Positions 26,498-35,020 of a stretch of 47,705 nt of DNA are shown piece by piece. The notes under the pieces are model-generated. The model worked only from the letters and a program-made list of their open reading frames with translations, was not told the DNA's origin and did no database searches. Made by a program: the position numbers and the translations under genes. Positions within the stretch are counted from its first letter, which is position 1. Every line of letters starts with the position of its first letter. The stretch is from Candidatus Latescibacterota bacterium. GTDB taxonomy: Bacteria; Latescibacterota; Latescibacteria; Latescibacterales; Latescibacteraceae. Location: the NCBI GenBank assembly GCA_016927495.1, contig JAFGMP010000263.1, forward strand, positions 1 to 47,705, given 5' to 3'.

Positions 26498-27833
26498 GAA
26501 TAACCAATCAAGTTTCAGTTATCACAAAAGAAAAGCAGCACCTCAAAATCGTCATTTACTCAAAATTCTGGTTTTTCCATGTGGTTCAGAAATCAGTATG
26601 GAAATTCATAATGCTCTAAAATGGTCGACACATTTTGAGTTAATTGGTGTTTCAAGCGTTGTTTCAAATCACGGAAAATACGTTTATAAAAATTATTTCG
26701 ATGGATTCCCTTTTATTGAAGATGATGCTTTTATATCAATCCTCAATACTTTTGTTGTTGAAAAAAAAATTGATTTAATATTTCCCGCGCATGACAGTGT
26801 TGTTTTAAAACTTTCCGAAAATAGACAGAATATTCATTGTAAAATCATTGGTTCACCATATAAAACTTGTAGCATCTGCAGGTCAAAACTCAAAACATAT
26901 AATTTTTTTAAAAATCTGCTTAATGTACCGGAAGTATATACTTTAGACAGTTATAATATTCATTATCCGGTATTTATGAAACCGAACGTCGGACAAGGTT
27001 CAAGAGGTGTAGTTATTGCCCGCAATGAAAAAGAGGTTTTTTTTCATCACAATCAAGACCCGTCTTTACTTATTCTGGAATTTCTACCAGGCTCTGAATA
27101 TACAGTAGATTGTTTTTCTGACAGATTTGGATCATTACGATTTATAGGTGCAAGGGAAAGAATGCGAATTTCAAATGGAATAAGCGTTAATACAAAACCA
27201 ATACATGATAAGAAAATTAATGAGATAGCAGCAATAATAAACAAAACACTAAAATTCAGAGGCGCATGGTTTTTTCAACTCAAAAAAAACAAGAAAGATG
27301 AATACACGTTACTGGAAATCGGACCGCGTATTTCCGGTTCAATGGGACTTTACCGTAATCTGGGAATTAACTTTCCTTTACTAAGTGTTTTTGACCAGTT
27401 AGGAAATGATGTTGTATTGAATCCTCAGGATTTTTTTATTGAAATGGACCGCGCTCTTTTTAACAGATTTAATATTAATCTTAATTATAAGCATGTATAT
27501 ATAGATTTTGACGATACTATAATACTTGATGGTAAAATAAATACGTTAATTATTTATTTTTTATACCAATGCATAAATAGAAATATAAAAATTCATCTTA
27601 TCTCAAAACACAAAAATAATCTTGATGCAAAATTAAAAAAATTTCGAATTAAAAACATTTTTGATACTATCATGGAATTAGTTGAGGATGATGAAAAATC
27701 AAATTATATTACAGAAAAATCTTCAATCTTCATTGATGATTCATATTCGGAAAGACAAAAGGTTTCAAAAACGTTAGGTATACCTGTATTTGACACTCAT
27801 GCTGTTGAAAGCTTACTTGATTGGAAGGTTTGA
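26490..27833 (+). CDS. ATP-grasp ligase fused to HAD-like domain
   Basis: The product is 447 residues. The first 310 form an ATP-grasp enzyme: a Rossmann-like N-terminal domain (ILVFPCGSEISMEIHNAL), the lid YPVFMKPNVGQGSRGVVI near 155, a D-x-F-S-D segment, and a C-terminal metal-binding EIGPRISGSMG near 280. From about 330 a small HAD-type domain follows: IDFDDTII with the Asp nucleophile motif DxD, HLISKHKNNLDAKLKKF (motif II/III region with Ser and Lys), and a FIDDSYSER acid motif. ATP-grasp enzymes join a carboxylate to an amine or thiol; the HAD part may remove a phosphate from the product or substrate. It sits among the radical SAM and methyltransferase genes. Confidence 0.8.
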   Translation: MAENNQSSFSYHKRKAAPQNRHLLKILVFPCGSEISMEIHNALKWSTHFELIGVSSVVSNHGKYVYKNYFDGFPFIEDDAFISILNTFVVEKKIDLIFPAHDSVVLKLSENRQNIHCKIIGSPYKTCSICRSKLKTYNFFKNLLNVPEVYTLDSYNIHYPVFMKPNVGQGSRGVVIARNEKEVFFHHNQDPSLLILEFLPGSEYTVDCFSDRFGSLRFIGARERMRISNGISVNTKPIHDKKINEIAAIINKTLKFRGAWFFQLKKNKKDEYTLLEIGPRISGSMGLYRNLGINFPLLSVFDQLGNDVVLNPQDFFIEMDRALFNRFNINLNYKHVYIDFDDTIILDGKINTLIIYFLYQCINRNIKIHLISKHKNNLDAKLKKFRIKNIFDTIMELVEDDEKSNYITEKSSIFIDDSYSERQKVSKTLGIPVFDTHAVESLLDWKV

Positions 27834-27837
27834 TTCT

Positions 27838-28389
27838 GTGACAAACCGAGAAAATAAAATCAGTGATATAGATCTAAACCATTATGCTATCATAAGAAAT
27901 AATGTATCAAAATTTCTTCGTATTTGCGGTGGAAAGTATGATAAAGAAGGTTTGTTACTCGATATTGCACCACAGAACCATGAAGGTTCAAAACCTTATT
28001 TTACAAAGTCAAAAATCTATACTTTAGATATTAATCCTGAAGCGAAAGCCGACTTTACGGTTGATATATGTGCAACCAATGAAAAACTAATCCCAGATAA
28101 TCACTTTGATTTCGTCGTTTGCACTGAAGTGTTAGAACATACAATAAATCCATTTTCAGCACTAAATGAAATATTTAGAATTTTGAAACAAGGTGGATTA
28201 GTATTTATTTCAGTACCTTTTAATTTTCGAATTCATGGCCCTTTACCTGATTGTTGGAGATTTACGGTACATGGATTAAAAGTACTTTTAAAAGATTTCG
28301 AAATAATCAGTTTGAACGAAATTGAGACCGATGATAGATGGTTAATGCCGATTCATTATACAGTTGTTGCAAAAAAACTAAAACGGTGA
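27838..28389 (+). CDS. SAM-dependent methyltransferase (Methyltransf_11-like)
   Basis: The product is about 184 residues from a GTG at 27838, which has GGAAGG (27823-27828) upstream inside the end of the previous gene. A longer frame from 27790 would overlap that gene by 44 bases and adds no conserved sequence. The fold shows LLDIAPQNHEGSKPYF, a weak motif I in which Gly-rich residues are partly replaced, then YTLDINPEAKADFTVDIC, FDFVVCTEVLEHT and ILKQGGLVFISVPFNFRIH. The last segment, with a trailing DCWRFT, matches sugar- and lipid-cluster methyltransferases. The probable target is a hydroxyl on the glycan. Confidence 0.8.
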   Translation: MTNRENKISDIDLNHYAIIRNNVSKFLRICGGKYDKEGLLLDIAPQNHEGSKPYFTKSKIYTLDINPEAKADFTVDICATNEKLIPDNHFDFVVCTEVLEHTINPFSALNEIFRILKQGGLVFISVPFNFRIHGPLPDCWRFTVHGLKVLLKDFEIISLNEIETDDRWLMPIHYTVVAKKLKR

Positions 28390-28398
28390 TGATTAACA

Positions 28399-29535
28399 AT
28401 GAACAATAAAAGAATTTCACCATTCGCTGATCCGATATATATTACTCGCCCCCTTTTACCTGATTTAAACTCTTTACAGGAAAAACTCAAAGAGGTCTGG
28501 GATTCCCAATGGCTTACTAACCAGGGGAAACAACACCAGTTGTTAGAAGAAAAAATTAAAGATTTCCTTGAAATCCCATACGTTTCCTTGTTTAATAACG
28601 GAACAATTGCACTGATGGCAGCCGTAAAAAGCCTGCGTCTTGCCGGTGAAATCATTACCACACCATTTACATTTCCGGCCACACCTCATATACTTTCCTG
28701 GAATAATATCAATCCGATTTTTTGCGATATTGATCCCACTACCATGAATATTGATGCCAATAAGATTGAATCGATGATAACACCTCAAACTCAAGGAATT
28801 CTGGCTGTTCATGTTTTTGGTACTCCTTGTGATGTTTATAAGATCCAGGAAGTTGCGGATAATTATGGTTTAAAAGTAATATATGATGCAGCTCATGCTT
28901 TCGGTGTTAAAATTGATGATATTGGCATTGGTAATTTTGGTGATATTTCAATGTTTAGTTTTCATGCTACAAAATTATTTCATACTGCAGAAGGCGGTGC
29001 TTTAACTTTTAAAGATAAATGTCTGAAATCACGAATTGATTATTTAAAGAATTTTGGAATTAAAAATGAAGAAGAAGTAGTTATGTTTGGGATAAATGGC
29101 AAGATGAATGAAATTCAAGCGGTTCTCGGATTAAAAGTATTAGAACTTGTGGAAGAAGAACAAAAAAAGAGAGAAGTCCTTTTTGATACGTATGCGGAGA
29201 ATTTGAAAGGAGTTGCAGGTATTACATTGCCAAAGAAAGGCAAACATAATAGTTTTCAATATTTTGTGATACGAATTGACAAGAAAAAATTTGGATGTTC
29301 CAGAGATGACATTCATAATAAGTTTAAAAACTATAATATTTTTACCCGAAAATATTTTTACCCGTTGTGTAGCGATTACACCTGTTACAAACACCTTCAC
29401 TATTCGAATCCGGTTTATCTTCCTGTAGCACACAATATTGTAAAAGAGGTATTATGCTTACCTTTTTATGGTAGACTAACCATTAGTGATATTAATAAGA
29501 TATGCGATATTTTAAAAACATTCCGACATGAATAA
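28399..29535 (+). CDS. DegT/DnrJ/EryC1/StrS aminotransferase (sugar aminotransferase)
   Basis: The product is 378 residues. Characteristic features are the N-terminal ITRPLLPDL and WLTNQGKQHQLLE, NNGTIALMAAVKSL, TTPFTFPATPHIL, DAAHAFGVK, and FSFHATKLFHTAEGG with the PLP lysine at about 192. It differs clearly from WecE at 11 kb, including the PFTFPATPHIL loop, and resembles the FdtB/VioA branch that aminates dTDP-4-keto or 3-keto 6-deoxy sugars. Which position it aminates cannot be told. It follows the methyltransferase by 9 bases and overlaps the next gene by 8, so it is part of one transcript. Confidence 0.85.
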   Translation: MNNKRISPFADPIYITRPLLPDLNSLQEKLKEVWDSQWLTNQGKQHQLLEEKIKDFLEIPYVSLFNNGTIALMAAVKSLRLAGEIITTPFTFPATPHILSWNNINPIFCDIDPTTMNIDANKIESMITPQTQGILAVHVFGTPCDVYKIQEVADNYGLKVIYDAAHAFGVKIDDIGIGNFGDISMFSFHATKLFHTAEGGALTFKDKCLKSRIDYLKNFGIKNEEEVVMFGINGKMNEIQAVLGLKVLELVEEEQKKREVLFDTYAENLKGVAGITLPKKGKHNSFQYFVIRIDKKKFGCSRDDIHNKFKNYNIFTRKYFYPLCSDYTCYKHLHYSNPVYLPVAHNIVKEVLCLPFYGRLTISDINKICDILKTFRHE

Positions 29536-30520
29536 AAAAAAAATATTTTTCAATATAGTCCGTTTTATGGTAGTCGCTGCAATATTTATTTACCTCTTTA
29601 AATCAGGAAAATTCGAACCGTCCAAACTCAAAGTTGCCTTTGAACGTCTTGATTTGTTCGTTCTATCAATCATTTTATTTTTTCTCGGTTTTATCCTCAG
29701 CGCATATAGATGGCGATATCTGTTAGATATCCAGAACATTTTCATCGGGAAATGGATGTCTGTCAAATTAACTCTGGTAGGTTTCTTTTTTAGCATCGCT
29801 CTTCCGGGTGCTGTAAGCGGAGATTTCGTTAAAGCTTATTATATTGCAAAAGGGAGCCGGCAAAAAGAAGTACTGGTGACATCGATATTTTTTGACAGGT
29901 TGCTCGGATTGTATACTATGATATTCGTTGCAGCTTTAGCCCTGATGTTCGGCTATATGCTTGGTTTGATTTCCGGGGATTACGGAATTTGGACACAACC
30001 GTATATGAAAGGCCTTGCAGTTTTCATCATTAGTCTTTTTCTGTTTCTTACGGTGACCGGAATACTATTTATGAGTACACGTGTCAGAAGTTCAGTATTT
30101 ATTCATTCTTTACTGCAGATGCTCCCATTTCACAATATAATAATTAAAATTTATGATGCAGTGCACCATTATGGAAAAAATCCCGTAAAAACATGCAAAG
30201 CAATGATGCTCTCTATAATTGTCCAAATCCCTGGGTTTGCAGGAATGTATACTCTCGCTCTGTTGCTCGATATAAAGGTTTTATCGTTTCTCGATTACCT
30301 TACCGCTTTGCCGGTATGTTTACTGATAAATGCTCTGCCATTGGCTCCCGGAGGTTTCGGAGTGGGAGAAGCCGGATTCAGAACAATATTCTCTTTTTAT
30401 GGCTCGCGTGAAGGCGCTGAACTGGCTTTCTTATTCCATTCGATAATATTTATATTATCGATAGGAATCGGAGGGTTAATTTACCTGCTTACCGATGTCT
30501 CAAAATCTCAGAAAAATTAG
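29528..30520 (+). CDS. LPG_synthase_TM (UPF0104/AglD-like) integral membrane protein
   Basis: The product is 330 residues with about eight transmembrane helices. It has the family signatures FFLGFILSAYRWRYLL near 50, ALPGAVSGDFVKAYYIA near 95, SIFFDRLLGLYTM near 120 and LINALPLAPGGFGVGEAGFR near 270. The domain is the flippase-like part of lysyl-phosphatidylglycerol synthases and is also found alone in glycan clusters, where it may move lipid-linked sugars across the membrane. It is the last gene of the locus and overlaps the aminotransferase by 8 bases. A hairpin at 30550-30572 follows. Confidence 0.85.
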   Translation: MNKKKIFFNIVRFMVVAAIFIYLFKSGKFEPSKLKVAFERLDLFVLSIILFFLGFILSAYRWRYLLDIQNIFIGKWMSVKLTLVGFFFSIALPGAVSGDFVKAYYIAKGSRQKEVLVTSIFFDRLLGLYTMIFVAALALMFGYMLGLISGDYGIWTQPYMKGLAVFIISLFLFLTVTGILFMSTRVRSSVFIHSLLQMLPFHNIIIKIYDAVHHYGKNPVKTCKAMMLSIIVQIPGFAGMYTLALLLDIKVLSFLDYLTALPVCLLINALPLAPGGFGVGEAGFRTIFSFYGSREGAELAFLFHSIIFILSIGIGGLIYLLTDVSKSQKN

Positions 30521-30549
30521 TTTCAAACCAGAAAGAATTCATCATTTTT

Positions 30550-30572
30550 AGTAAATTTTTTTGGAATTTACT
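30550..30572. terminator. Terminator-like hairpin between convergent operons
   Basis: AGTAAATT (30550-30557) pairs perfectly with AATTTACT (30565-30572) around a T-rich 7-base loop. It lies between the end of the glycan locus and the end of pntB. It is AT-rich, so its strength is uncertain. Confidence 0.4.
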
Positions 30573-30584
30573 TATTCTATGATT

Positions 30585-31997
30585 TTATTTTAATAATTTA
30601 CTCAATTGTTCAACGGTTACTTTAGCATCACCCAATAAGAGAAAGACATCATCCTGTGAATAAAGAGGATTATCCACACCTGCATATCCAGGTTCTGTGT
30701 CCATATTGCAGATAATAACATGTTTGGATTCATTTACTTTTAAGACAGGCATACCGTATATAGGCGTGCCAACAGCAGTTATTGCTGAAGGATTGACAAC
30801 ATCATTTGCACCAATTACAATAACAACATCGATTTCACTGAACATTGGATTCACTGTCTCAATATCCAATAATTTTTCATAAGGTATATCAACTTCAGTC
30901 AATAAAACATACATATGACCGGGCATTCTTCCGGCTACGGGGTGAATCCCGAATGACACATTTTTATTCTGCTCAAGAAGCGTATTATACAATTGTTTTA
31001 CCTGTTGTTGAGCCTGTGATATTGCCATACCATAACCGGGTACTATTACGACATTTTGTGCTTCCCGTAAGATACTATCAATAGATATGCCTGTTTTCAC
31101 GGCCTTCTTTTCTTTTTGTTGCGATGGATGAAGATCGGTTTCCGTGGTCTCATTTTGCGCCTGTTCCGGCACATCAGTTACATAAGTCGTGGTTAATCCC
31201 AAAATAATTTCAAATAAAGATCGATTCATTGCCGTGCACATAACACGGGTTAAAATAAGTCCTGCAGAACCAACTATTGCTCCAACTGCAATCAATAAAG
31301 AATTCCCGATTACAAATCCTGCGACAGATGCGGCAAGGCCTGACAATGAATTTAACAACGATATGGTGATCGGCATATCCGCGCCACCGATACGAATTGT
31401 AAACAGTATGCCAAACAGCAAAGAATTAATGAGTATTATTATTGATACCGGTAATATATAACTGTGATGAGCCGCCGCAATGAAAATCAAAACCGCTAAT
31501 ACTACAATGCTTATCGTTGATATAATATTATGGCCTCGAATAATCAGAGGTTTTTGATTAATTATACGGTGTAATTTTGCCGCAGCTATTAAACTACCGC
31601 TTAATGTGATACCGCCGATTGTCAATGCAAGGCATCCGGTCATAATGGTTACAAATGATATGGTATCACCTCTTGAAAGACTAATATATGATGTTATTGC
31701 AGAGGCGCCGCCGCCGAACCCATTAAGTAAAGCTACTAATTGTGGCATTTGTATCATCGAAATTTTTACCGCTAAAAAATAACCTATTACAATACCAACT
31801 ACCAGTGAAAGCAATATCCATGTGTTAGACAATATGCCATTACTTATAAGTGTTATTATAACCGCACCCAGCATACTTATTGCACCGATAATATTTCCTT
31901 TTAATGCTGTACGGGCATGATTCATCAGTCTTATGCCGTATAAAAAACAGAAGATAAAAAACAGAAAAAGTGCTGAGTTGAGATAAGAATATATCAT
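30585..31997 (-). CDS. pntB: NAD(P) transhydrogenase, beta subunit
   Basis: The product is 470 residues. About nine transmembrane helices fill the first 265 residues; a linker of Gln/Glu/Thr follows, then the NADP-binding dIII domain with VVIVPGYGMAISQAQ (near 310), VSFGIHPVAGRMPGHMYVLL, VVIVIGANDVVNPSA and a closing NMDTEPGYAGVDNPLY. The complex couples proton entry to hydride transfer from NADH to NADP+. The start overlaps the end of pntAB by 4 bases. All expected dIII motifs are present, so the enzyme should be active. Confidence 0.95.
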   Translation of the reverse strand: MIYSYLNSALFLFFIFCFLYGIRLMNHARTALKGNIIGAISMLGAVIITLISNGILSNTWILLSLVVGIVIGYFLAVKISMIQMPQLVALLNGFGGGASAITSYISLSRGDTISFVTIMTGCLALTIGGITLSGSLIAAAKLHRIINQKPLIIRGHNIISTISIVVLAVLIFIAAAHHSYILPVSIIILINSLLFGILFTIRIGGADMPITISLLNSLSGLAASVAGFVIGNSLLIAVGAIVGSAGLILTRVMCTAMNRSLFEIILGLTTTYVTDVPEQAQNETTETDLHPSQQKEKKAVKTGISIDSILREAQNVVIVPGYGMAISQAQQQVKQLYNTLLEQNKNVSFGIHPVAGRMPGHMYVLLTEVDIPYEKLLDIETVNPMFSEIDVVIVIGANDVVNPSAITAVGTPIYGMPVLKVNESKHVIICNMDTEPGYAGVDNPLYSQDDVFLLLGDAKVTVEQLSKLLK

Positions 31998-32299
31998 ACA
32001 TCATCTCCTGTCTTATTATCTTTGAATTTTTTTAACATTTTATGCGTAACCTGAAAACCTGCCATGATATTTATTACTGCCATTATAATTGCCGCTGAAC
32101 CTAATATCCGGTTTTCAAGTTTAATAGCGGTTGCTGTAATTACTATCGAACCGATTACTGTAATTCCGGATAATGCGTTCATTCCGGACATAAGCGGAGT
32201 ATGGAGCATTTTCGGCACGTCACTAATGAGCTTATATCCAACAACCGATGCAATAATAAAAATAAGTAATTGTAGTATCATAATTTTGATCCTTAACAT
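31994..32299 (-). CDS. pntAB: NAD(P) transhydrogenase, membrane segment of the alpha subunit
   Basis: The product is 101 residues with about three transmembrane helices and the conserved VPKMLHTPLMSGMNALSGI near 30, where the split alpha subunit enters the membrane. The last residues are polar (HKMLKKFKDNK). It overlaps pntAA by 1 base (TAATG) and pntB by 4, so the three parts of the enzyme are made in fixed order. This split organisation is the Rhodospirillum type rather than the fused E. coli PntA. Confidence 0.93.
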   Translation of the reverse strand: MLRIKIMILQLLIFIIASVVGYKLISDVPKMLHTPLMSGMNALSGITVIGSIVITATAIKLENRILGSAAIIMAVINIMAGFQVTHKMLKKFKDNKTGDDV

Positions 32300-33471
32300 T
32301 ATATACCCATTGCTTCCCGTGCTCCGGCGTGGACAATTTCACCTCCGCGGGTAACAAGGCAATGAGCGATAATTTCATCTTCCATGTCAAACGATACTGT
32401 ACCTTCCTGAATCAGATTATCAACAAAATTATATATATTGTTGGCGAACATCCATGTTGAACTCATAGGAACAGTACCCGGAATATTTTGAATTCCCATA
32501 ATACTTACATCATATTTTTCTCTAATCTTCCCGGCTTCGGTAATTTCACAATTTCCGCCCTGATCAACAGCTATATCAACGATAACCGAACCTGATTTCA
32601 TTGATTGTACCATATTATCAGTCACAAGGATTGGCGCAAGTTTTCCCGGTATTAGAGCCGATAATATAAGAATATCCGCTTTTTTAACATGATCATATAA
32701 TATTTCACGTTCTTTGTTTAACCATTCGTCAGGCAGTTTCTTTGCATAACCACCTTCGCCAACGGCAAGTTCCTGCAACACCTCAAAATCTATTAACTTT
32801 GCACCGACACTTTTAACCTGCTGACAAGCCTCCCGACGTATATCAAAACCATAAACAACAGCGCCGAGACTCTTTGCAGTTGCAATGGCCTGCAGCCCGG
32901 CAACACCTGCTCCTATCACCAAAACATTGGAAGGTGGCAACACACCGGATGCCGTGCCTATAATCGGCATAAATCTTGGCAATTTATGCGCAGCCATGAG
33001 CACTCCTTTGTAACCGGCAACAATGCTCATCGATGTTAATGCATCCATTGATTGAGCACGTGAAATTCTTGGAATCGAATCAAGCGTTAAAGAAATTACA
33101 CCTTTAGCTGCAAGGGCCCTGACCATAGTATGATTACCTGGATTTGCCGGATGAATAAACGAAATAAGATATTGACCTTCTCTCATCATATCAACTTCAT
33201 GTTTCCCGATTTTTTCATTGAAATGAGGCTCTTTTACTTTCAACAGAATGTCTGATCTCTTAAAAATATCTTCCGTGTTTTCAACAATTTCGGCGTCGAC
33301 GGACCTATATTCATCGTCAGAATAATACGAACCTATTCCCGCACCATTCTCAATAAGTACTGTGGCATTTTTACTCGTTAGTTTTTTAACAGTATCAGGT
33401 ATAGCCGCAACACGCTTTTCATCAGCTAGTATTTCTTTCGGCACCCCAAAAGTCAAACCTTGAAAATTCAC
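32299..33471 (-). CDS. pntAA: NAD(P) transhydrogenase, NAD-binding alpha subunit
   Basis: The product is 390 residues. FGVPKEILADEKRVAAIPDTV opens the protein as in all dI domains; ISRAQSMDALTSM near 140 carries the RQD-loop region, here SRAQ-type, and VLVIGAGVAGLQAIATAKSLGAVV near 168 binds NAD. It ends with TRGGEIVHAGAREAMG. The start is GTG at 33471, with AGGA 9 bases upstream. It is the soluble dI domain that holds NADH on the cytoplasmic side. A regulator gene lies 92 bases upstream on the same strand. Confidence 0.93.
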   Translation of the reverse strand: MNFQGLTFGVPKEILADEKRVAAIPDTVKKLTSKNATVLIENGAGIGSYYSDDEYRSVDAEIVENTEDIFKRSDILLKVKEPHFNEKIGKHEVDMMREGQYLISFIHPANPGNHTMVRALAAKGVISLTLDSIPRISRAQSMDALTSMSIVAGYKGVLMAAHKLPRFMPIIGTASGVLPPSNVLVIGAGVAGLQAIATAKSLGAVVYGFDIRREACQQVKSVGAKLIDFEVLQELAVGEGGYAKKLPDEWLNKEREILYDHVKKADILILSALIPGKLAPILVTDNMVQSMKSGSVIVDIAVDQGGNCEITEAGKIREKYDVSIMGIQNIPGTVPMSSTWMFANNIYNFVDNLIQEGTVSFDMEDEIIAHCLVTRGGEIVHAGAREAMGI

Positions 33472-33563
33472 TTGTGATTATCCTTTCTTTAAAAAAATTT
33501 TTACTCTCAGATTAATAAATTCATGGATAAAGCAATACTGATAGATTCTTATTTTCATTAAGG

Positions 33564-34031
33564 TTATTTTAACAAATATGACAGTTTATCTGCAGGTATC
33601 CACTGGCCATAATTTCTTAATACCACATATGTTTCACTGTCTTTCACTCCGGATACTTTTGATAACTGATCGGTAACAAAATCAACCAGTGTTTTATGAG
33701 ATTGTGCTAAAACAACTGCAAATAAATCGTACCGACCAGTAACAATCATTGTTGTGAGAACCGATGGCAGTTTTTCAATACGAGCTGCGCATTCAGTCAG
33801 GTGTCGGCCATCTATTTTAACCCCCACAAACGCTATATACAAATCAGGGAATTTTTCTATATTAATTAATGCGGTTGTGTGCAAAACATCTTCATTAACC
33901 AGTCGATCGAGCCGATTACGTACTGTTCCTTCGGTGATACCGATTCGCCGGCCAATTTCACGGTTGGAGAGGCGGCTGTTTTCACCAAGATATGACATTA
34001 TCTTCAAATCTATGGCATCCATATTACGCAT
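33564..34031 (-). CDS. Lrp/AsnC family transcriptional regulator
   Basis: The product is 155 residues. An N-terminal winged helix-turn-helix (DAIDLKIMSYLGENSRLSN, GITEGTVRNRLDRLVNE) is followed by the RAM effector domain (IAFVGVKIDGRHL, TTMIVTGRYDLFAVVLAQSH, KVSGVKDSETYVVLRNYG). Two starts are possible: the ATG at 34031, only 3 bases after AAGGAG, and the ATG at 34022, 12 bases after it. The gene precedes pntAA by 92 bases on the same strand and may be in its operon. It probably senses an amino acid and tunes transhydrogenase expression; that link is inferred from position only. Confidence 0.88.
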   Translation of the reverse strand: MRNMDAIDLKIMSYLGENSRLSNREIGRRIGITEGTVRNRLDRLVNEDVLHTTALINIEKFPDLYIAFVGVKIDGRHLTECAARIEKLPSVLTTMIVTGRYDLFAVVLAQSHKTLVDFVTDQLSKVSGVKDSETYVVLRNYGQWIPADKLSYLLK

Positions 34032-34259
34032 TTTCTCCTTTATATATTAAATATATGTGTTTTTGCGTATTTTTGCTAAAATAAAAAAACAGAGTTTCAC
34101 AATCAAGGATATTTTTCTCCCCGCAGAAAAAATCGTTCTTATGAAAAATTTTTTGTACTATTTTTAAAAAAACAGTTATTATCTTAGTTATTATACCGCA
34201 TATAATTCCAGTCTGTTATTGTACTTTCCTGTGTTAATAAAGGACACAAGGAGAAAAAA

Positions 34260-34874
34260 ATGACGTCCCCACACAAAAACCGTAATACATATTTTATTAA
34301 AAAAGAGTTTCAGGCTAAAATCATAGCCCAGTTTATCACACTGGTGGCGACAGGAAGTTTGATATCCGGAATTTTATTATATTTTTTAATTTCAAATGAA
34401 ACCGGCTTGAAAATCATGAGTACACAACAGGATATTGACAAATGGGATATTTTACTTCCCTCGATTTTACTTTCACAACTCTCGGTGATTATACTTATAT
34501 CACTCGCCACTGTATATATGGTGCTTTATTTTTCCCATAAAATTGCCGGACCGCTTTATAAAATTGAAAAAATTATTGAAGAAATCGGAAACGGCAACTT
34601 CAAAGAATCGATAAACTTCCGTGAAAAAGATGAATTGAAACCGATAAACGCTGCCCTCCAATGTATGATTGATAATCTGCGGGAAAAAATAAACGGATTT
34701 CATTATAATTATGAGGAATTCAAAAAAATCGAGGATATTCTTCACAACGCAATTCAGACTTCAAAACTGTCGGAAAAAGATAAAAACTTGTTGGCAAAAT
34801 CGTTGGAAAAATCTCTGGTACACTACGATGACAATCTGGAGGCGTTTGTACTACCCGGAAACGGAGACTTATAA
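34260..34874 (+). CDS. HAMP-domain membrane protein without output domain
   Basis: The product is 204 residues with AAGGAG 8 bases before the ATG. Two transmembrane helices (about 20-47 and 66-92) enclose a very short periplasmic loop. After the second comes a HAMP linker with SHKIAGPLYKIEKIIEEIGNGNF and EKDELKPINAALQCMI (95-145). The last 60 residues are a charged coiled-coil-like tail (LSEKDKNLLAKSLEK). There is no methyl-accepting, kinase or cyclase domain. Such short HAMP proteins occur in delta-like and FCB genomes with unknown signalling roles. It is divergent from the Lrp gene, 228 bases away. Confidence 0.8.
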   Translation: MTSPHKNRNTYFIKKEFQAKIIAQFITLVATGSLISGILLYFLISNETGLKIMSTQQDIDKWDILLPSILLSQLSVIILISLATVYMVLYFSHKIAGPLYKIEKIIEEIGNGNFKESINFREKDELKPINAALQCMIDNLREKINGFHYNYEEFKKIEDILHNAIQTSKLSEKDKNLLAKSLEKSLVHYDDNLEAFVLPGNGDL

Positions 34875-35020
34875 AATAAAAGAAAAATATAGCAGATAAA
34901 CAATAAGTATTACCGAAATACTTGTAATTCACCTAAATGTAAGATAGATATCAATTTGTAAAATGTATTATATTTGATAATACACGATAATAATTATGAC
35001 TTTATACAGAAAAGTGTTGT

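Noticed and set aside
34905..34923. AAGTATT/AATACTT hairpin after the HAMP gene
   Set aside because: Only 7 pairs, AT-rich, and no T-run; too weak to call a terminator.
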